Positions 5,995 through 9,324 of a DNA stretch of 9,324 nucleotides are shown one piece after another (within the stretch, counting starts at the first letter, position 1; every line of letters begins with the position of its first letter). The notes under the pieces are model-generated. The model did not search any database. It was given only the letters and a program-made list of their open reading frames with translations, and was not told the origin of the DNA. Source of the DNA: Omnitrophica bacterium RIFCSPLOWO2_01_FULL_45_10 (GTDB lineage: Bacteria; Omnitrophota; Gorgyraeia; 2-01-FULL-45-10); contig MHFL01000064.1 in the NCBI GenBank assembly GCA_001804165.1, positions 30,045-39,368 on the forward strand, written 5' to 3'. The position numbers and the translations under genes are program-made.

Positions 5995-7773
5995 ATGAAC
6001 ATAGTCTTAGTCGGAAATCCGAATGTAGGGAAGAGCGTCATATTCAATGCCCTTACGGGGAGATATGTCACTGTATCGAATTATCCCGGAACGACTGTCG
6101 AGATATCAAAAGGCATAGGTAAATTCGCGGGCCAAAAAATTCAAATATTAGATACGCCCGGCATAAACAGTTTGGTCCCGTATTCAGAAGACGAAAAAGT
6201 GACAAAGGATATCCTTTCTAAGAGCGACGTTGCGGCCATAGTCCACGTCGCGGACTCTAAAAACCTGAAGCGCTCGCTTCTTCTGACGCTTGACCTCATG
6301 GAGTTAAAAACACCCATGGTCCTGAATTTAAATATGGCCGATGAGGCGAAAGAGCACGGCATAAAGATAGACACAAAGAAATTATCCGAAAAATTAGGGA
6401 TAGATGTCGTTGAGACCGTGGCCATAACCGGAGAAGGCGTAGGTAAATTGAAAGATTCTATTCAAAGGGCCAGGGTCCCTCAAGGTCTCTTATCGCAGGG
6501 ATTAGTCGAGACACATCATTTCCAAAGGCCCATGGATATAGTATCGTTAAATAAAAAGAATAAGATAATAGATAATATATTGAGCGGTGTATTAACCGTC
6601 TCAAAACATTTAAAGAAAAGCGTCGCGGAGGCGATAGGCAGGATTACCACAAGGCCCATTACGGGCATACCTTTTCTCATCGTCATTCTCATTATTATGT
6701 ATAAATTCGTAGGTCAATTCGCGGCCGGCACCGCGGTTGATTTTTTTGAGGAAACGGTCTTCGGAAAATACCTGACGCCGTTCTTTGTTCATCTCGCGAC
6801 GAGATTCATACCGATAAATCTTATAAGAGAATTTTTGATAGGCGATTATGGGGTAATCTCAATGGCCGTCACGTACGCGTTCGCGATAATATTTCCGATA
6901 GTGACGGCATTCTTTCTTTTCTTCGGCATACTTGAAGATACGGGGTATCTACCGAGATTATCCGTATTATCCGATAGGATCTTCAGGGTAATAGGCCTGA
7001 ACGGCCGGGCGATATTGCCTGTAATATTGGGATTAGGGTGCGGGACAATGGCGACTTTGACCGCGAGGATACTCGACACAAAAAAGGAGCGAATTCTGGT
7101 GAATCTTCTGCTTGCCCTCGCGATACCTTGTTCGGCCCAGTTAGGCGTGATCATGGGCATACTTGGGAGCATGTCTCGAAACGCCACCGCGCTCTGGATC
7201 GGCGTTATACTTTCCGTTATGATTATCGTTGGTTTCGTCTCGTCAAAGATAATACCGGGGTCGCGCTCGCCCTTCATTCAGGAGATACCGCCCATTCGCA
7301 TGCCTCAGATTGGCAACATCGTGACAAAGACCCTGGCGCGCTTAAAATGGTATCTAAAGGAGGCAGTGCCGTTATTCATATTGGGAACGATAGCGCTTTT
7401 TGTATTTGATAAGTTTGGCATCCTTAAGGTCATAGAAAATATCTTTCGCCCGATCGTTGTAGGGTTATTGGGATTGCCGGAGAAAGTGACGGAGGTCTTC
7501 ATCATCGGATTCTTAAGAAGGGATTATGGCGCCGCAGGGCTCTTTCAACTTTCGAAGACAGGCATACTCGACACGATTCAAATTCTGGTCTCAATAGTTG
7601 TGATAACGCTCTTCGTTCCCTGCATCGCGCAGTTTTTTGTGACAATCAAAGAAAGGGGAATGAAGGTCGCCGCTCTCATAGGAGGATTCGTCTTTGTATT
7701 CGCCTTTTTAGTCGGCGGAGTTTTGAATTTTGTCCTTCGGCAGTTAGTGAGCCGCGGGATAACGGTGATATAA
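5995..7773 (+). CDS. feoB: FeoB-type ferrous iron transporter, short form
   Basis: A 592-residue inner-membrane protein with a cytosolic G domain and a polytopic core for Fe(II) uptake. G-domain motifs are G1 GNPNVGKS (7-14), G2 NYPGTT (29-34), G3 DTPG (53-56), a G4 NMAD variant (113-116) and G5-like AITGEG (143-148). Hydrophobic spans begin near residues 222, 283, 340, 366, 398, 453, 524 and 556. FeoB core motifs are recognisable: GLGCGTMATLTARIL (346-360), IPCSAQLGV (377-385), LKEAVPLFI, GFLRRDYGAAGLF (505-517) and FVPCIAQFF. E. coli FeoB is about 770 residues, so this is a short form. The usual GFGCN motif reads GLGCG. It starts 7 bases after the carrier stop with only a weak ribosome binding site, suggesting coupling. 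No separate FeoA gene is present; the next gene carries a FeoA domain. Confidence 0.92.
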   Translation: MNIVLVGNPNVGKSVIFNALTGRYVTVSNYPGTTVEISKGIGKFAGQKIQILDTPGINSLVPYSEDEKVTKDILSKSDVAAIVHVADSKNLKRSLLLTLDLMELKTPMVLNLNMADEAKEHGIKIDTKKLSEKLGIDVVETVAITGEGVGKLKDSIQRARVPQGLLSQGLVETHHFQRPMDIVSLNKKNKIIDNILSGVLTVSKHLKKSVAEAIGRITTRPITGIPFLIVILIIMYKFVGQFAAGTAVDFFEETVFGKYLTPFFVHLATRFIPINLIREFLIGDYGVISMAVTYAFAIIFPIVTAFFLFFGILEDTGYLPRLSVLSDRIFRVIGLNGRAILPVILGLGCGTMATLTARILDTKKERILVNLLLALAIPCSAQLGVIMGILGSMSRNATALWIGVILSVMIIVGFVSSKIIPGSRSPFIQEIPPIRMPQIGNIVTKTLARLKWYLKEAVPLFILGTIALFVFDKFGILKVIENIFRPIVVGLLGLPEKVTEVFIIGFLRRDYGAAGLFQLSKTGILDTIQILVSIVVITLFVPCIAQFFVTIKERGMKVAALIGGFVFVFAFLVGGVLNFVLRQLVSRGITVI

Positions 7774-7783
7774 GGAGAAATAC

Positions 7784-8437
7784 ATGGAACGGACGCAGAA
7801 GATAGAGGAAAGCTTGAGCATAGTCTGGGAAGAACGGGAGAAGAAAAATTACGACAAGACGGATATCTCAGGCAAGATATCAGCAAAGGTCGAAGAGGAT
7901 TTATTAGACGATTTGGTCAAAATGGATTATCTTCTTCTTGAGAAGAACAACGTTAAATTTACTAACGCGGGTGAGCGAGCGGCAAAGGACGTCATTAGAC
8001 GCCAGCGCTTGGCTGAACGACTCTTGGCGGATGTCTTGGAAGTTGGCCGGCAGGATGTGGACTCTTTAGCTTGCGAATTCGAACATATATTATCAAAAGA
8101 GGTGGAGGAAAGCATCTGTACCCTTTTAGGGCATCCGAAGGAGTGTCCGCACGGCCTTTCGATACCCCAAGGGATGTGCTGCGAAAAGGCAAAAGACGAA
8201 CTCGAGAGCATAGTAGTGCCTCTTGCGAAACTTTCGCCGGGAGAGACCGGCAAAGTGGTTTATGTCTTGACACGAACGCACCCGCAGTTGCATAAATTGA
8301 TGTCGTTTGGAGTCGTTCCCGGGGCCAGGGTCTTTATTCATCAGGTATTTCCTTCATTTGTCATTCAGGTCGAAGAGACGCAGGTCGCGTTAGAGGAAGA
8401 TATCGCGAATGAGATTTTTGTTAAGAGGCTGCATTAA
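7784..8437 (+). CDS. DtxR-family metal-responsive regulator with C-terminal FeoA domain
   Basis: A 217-residue protein. Residues 5-70 are a compact, divergent winged-helix DNA-binding region. Residues 71-135 are the DtxR dimerization and metal-binding region (RRQRLAERLLADVL, ACEFEH, EEVEES-type helix, then HPKECPHG..IP.GMCC). Residues 148-215 form a FeoA/SH3-like domain (LSPGETGKVVYVL, LMSFGVVPGARV). The family represses iron- or manganese-uptake genes when loaded with metal. Aligned by eye to Corynebacterium DtxR, the main site keeps C97, E100 and H101, with E9 in place of Met10; the ancillary-site His79 and His98 are Q74 and D93. It starts 11 bases after the feoB stop, whose TAA is part of its ribosome binding site (AAGGAG). 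The likely targets are this operon and other iron genes, but no operator was recognised. Confidence 0.87.
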   Translation: MERTQKIEESLSIVWEEREKKNYDKTDISGKISAKVEEDLLDDLVKMDYLLLEKNNVKFTNAGERAAKDVIRRQRLAERLLADVLEVGRQDVDSLACEFEHILSKEVEESICTLLGHPKECPHGLSIPQGMCCEKAKDELESIVVPLAKLSPGETGKVVYVLTRTHPQLHKLMSFGVVPGARVFIHQVFPSFVIQVEETQVALEEDIANEIFVKRLH

Positions 8438-8461
8438 ATTTAAACAATGTGAGGTAAAGAA

Positions 8462-9280
8462 ATGTTACGAGAAGATCAGATAGAGAGATATTCAAGGCAG
8501 ATTATCCTGCCTAACGTAGGAGGAAAAGGCCAGGAAAAATTGCTGAACGCGAAGGTTCTTGTTATAGGCGCCGGAGGCCTAGGCTCACCCGCGAGTCTAT
8601 ATCTTGCGGCGGCAGGGATAGGGAAATTAGGCATCGTTGATTCAGACGCGGTGGAATTGAATAATCTACAGCGCCAGATTTTACATTCTACCAAAGAGGT
8701 CGGAAGGCCAAAGGTTGAATCCGCGAGAGATAGGCTCTCCGCGATAAATACGGATATTGAGGTTATCCCTATAAAGAAACGCCTTACATCGGAAAACATA
8801 CTAGATGTTATCAAGGATTATGATATAATTCTAGACGGCTCGGACAATTTTCCGACCAGGTATTTGGTGAATGATGCCTGCGTCTTATCGAATAAGACGC
8901 TCTCGCACGGCGGGATATTCAGGTTCGACGGCCAGGCGATAACGATAATCCCGGGCAAGAGCCCTTGTTATAGGTGCCTATTTCCGGAACCGCCGCCTCC
9001 GGGCGCTGTCCCCGGTTGTCAGGAGGCAGGGATACTCGGCGCGGTCGCGGGCGTAATCGGCGTGATTCAAGCCAATGAGGTTCTGAAATTGATTTTAGGG
9101 ATAGGCGAGCCGCTGGCAGGGCGCCTCTTAATATTCAACGCGCTCGACTCGTCATTCAGAATAGTAAAGGTCCCGAAAAACAAAGATTGTCCGATTTGTG
9201 GGGAGAGCCCAACGATAAAGAAGTTGATAGATTACGAGGAGTTTTGTCAATTGAGGAAGAAGGGGGGGAGGGGGAGATAA
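8462..9280 (+). CDS. MoeB/ThiF/HcyF-type E1-like adenylyltransferase
   Basis: A 272-residue ATP-dependent enzyme that activates the C-terminal Gly-Gly of ubiquitin-like sulfur carriers. It has IERYSRQIILP at the N-terminus, the nucleotide loop GAGGLGS (36-42), D60 in IVDSDAVELNNLQRQ, K84, the catalytic aspartate in DGSDNF (125-130), a zinc site from CYRC (169-172) and CPIC (243-246), and the conserved cysteine C186 in GCQEAGILG. There is no C-terminal rhodanese domain, unlike MoeZ of Mycobacterium, so sulfur must come from elsewhere, perhaps the TusA domain of the reductase. MoeB, ThiF and HcyF cannot be separated on sequence alone; the two carrier genes upstream are the natural partners. The C-terminal KKGGRGR is encoded by the G-rich ribosome binding site of the next gene. 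GAGGT at 8451-8455 supports this start. Confidence 0.9.
   Translation: MLREDQIERYSRQIILPNVGGKGQEKLLNAKVLVIGAGGLGSPASLYLAAAGIGKLGIVDSDAVELNNLQRQILHSTKEVGRPKVESARDRLSAINTDIEVIPIKKRLTSENILDVIKDYDIILDGSDNFPTRYLVNDACVLSNKTLSHGGIFRFDGQAITIIPGKSPCYRCLFPEPPPPGAVPGCQEAGILGAVAGVIGVIQANEVLKLILGIGEPLAGRLLIFNALDSSFRIVKVPKNKDCPICGESPTIKKLIDYEEFCQLRKKGGRGR
9262..9276 (+). promoter_or_regulatory. G-rich ribosome binding site of the last gene, inside the adenylyltransferase 3' end
   Basis: GGGGGGGAGGGGGAG ends three bases before the ATG at 9280. It closely resembles the purine run before cysK (1146-1157). The start overlaps the upstream TAA by one base (TAATG), implying coupled translation. Confidence 0.6.
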
Positions 9281-9324
9281 TGGCGAAGAAAATAGTGAAG
9301 TTGACGTTTCTAAGGGACTCGGTG
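9280..9324 (+). CDS. Probable NIL-domain protein, 3'-truncated by window edge
   Basis: Only 15 codons are visible: MAKKIVKLTFLRDSV. The pattern of a short basic start, a V-x-L-T-F strand and then a charged turn resembles the opening of NIL domains, found at the C-terminus of the MetN methionine transporter ATPase and in small NIL or NIL-ferredoxin proteins. A NIL-ferredoxin protein works with a COG1900 protein in homocysteine formation in methanogens. A gene of this kind would suit a sulfur-assimilation operon. The identification rests on few residues and could be wrong; that a coding region begins here is well supported by the overlap and ribosome binding site. Confidence 0.5.
   Translation, partial: MAKKIVKLTFLRDSV

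Larger units (their letters stand above)
952..9324 (+). other. Predicted single sulfur/iron operon
   Basis: Nine reading frames run in one direction with gaps of 24 bases or less and two overlaps (11 bases at the carrier/cysK junction, 1 base at the adenylyltransferase/last-gene junction). No terminator or internal promoter was recognised between them. hemL lies about 100 bases upstream, separated by the palindromic repeat, and may or may not be co-transcribed. Confidence 0.7.

Noticed and set aside
6846..7277. 143-codon reverse-strand open frame inside feoB
   Set aside because: It is antisense to conserved FeoB membrane motifs, has no ribosome binding site and no recognisable protein features.
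7038..7409. 123-codon forward frame inside feoB
   Set aside because: It is out of frame with conserved FeoB sequence; composition and lack of a start signal mark it as a shadow.
1..9324. CRISPR array, tRNA, rRNA, insertion sequence or phage genes
   Set aside because: None was recognised; apart from the one palindrome there is no repeated array, transposase or structural-RNA-like segment.

Overview
The window is one co-directional, tightly packed bacterial gene cluster on the + strand, with no long non-coding stretch. It looks like a sulfur-assimilation operon: sulfite is reduced, sulfur is probably carried on ubiquitin-like proteins as C-terminal thiocarboxylates, and PLP enzymes insert it into amino acids. 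An iron-uptake and iron-regulation pair sits inside it. Mid-range base composition, frequent ATA (Ile) and AGG/AGA (Arg) codons, and a dispersed palindromic repeat of the 'gtcattgcgagg...' type suggest an uncultivated anaerobe, perhaps Omnitrophota-like. The taxonomic guess is weak because no marker gene is present.

Layout. (1) 2-853: the 3' part of hemL (glutamate-1-semialdehyde aminomutase), whose last codons and stop lie inside a palindromic repeat (811-888). (2) 952-1170: a ThiS/HcyS-like sulfur carrier overlapping cysK (1160-2095). (3) 2117-4456: a large siroheme sulfite reductase with a helical middle segment and a C-terminal TusA domain. (4) 4466-5692: a threonine-synthase-like PLP enzyme, followed by a CysO-like carrier ending exactly in Gly-Gly (5713-5988). 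(5) 5995-7773 feoB and 7784-8437 a DtxR-family regulator with a fused FeoA domain. (6) 8462-9280: a MoeB/ThiF-type E1-like adenylyltransferase. (7) 9280-9324: the first 15 codons of a probable NIL-domain protein, cut by the window edge.

How the parts may work together (inference from known families). HemL feeds tetrapyrrole synthesis and so siroheme for the sulfite reductase. FeoB and the regulator supply and sense iron for siroheme and Fe-S clusters. The reductase makes sulfide, and its TusA domain may hold it as a persulfide. The E1-like enzyme adenylates the Gly-Gly tails of the carriers, which become thiocarboxylates. Each carrier gene lies beside one PLP enzyme, giving two carrier/enzyme pairs: ThiS-like with CysK, and CysO-like with ThrC-like. 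The Mycobacterium CysO/CysM/Mec and Wolinella HcyS/HcyD/HcyF/Sir/MetY systems are the known precedents. No JAMM-type carrier protease is present in the window. The points most worth testing are the two-pair architecture, two full sets of cluster-ligand cysteines in the reductase, the four-residue tail after the carrier's glycines, and the unusual threonine-synthase-like enzyme.
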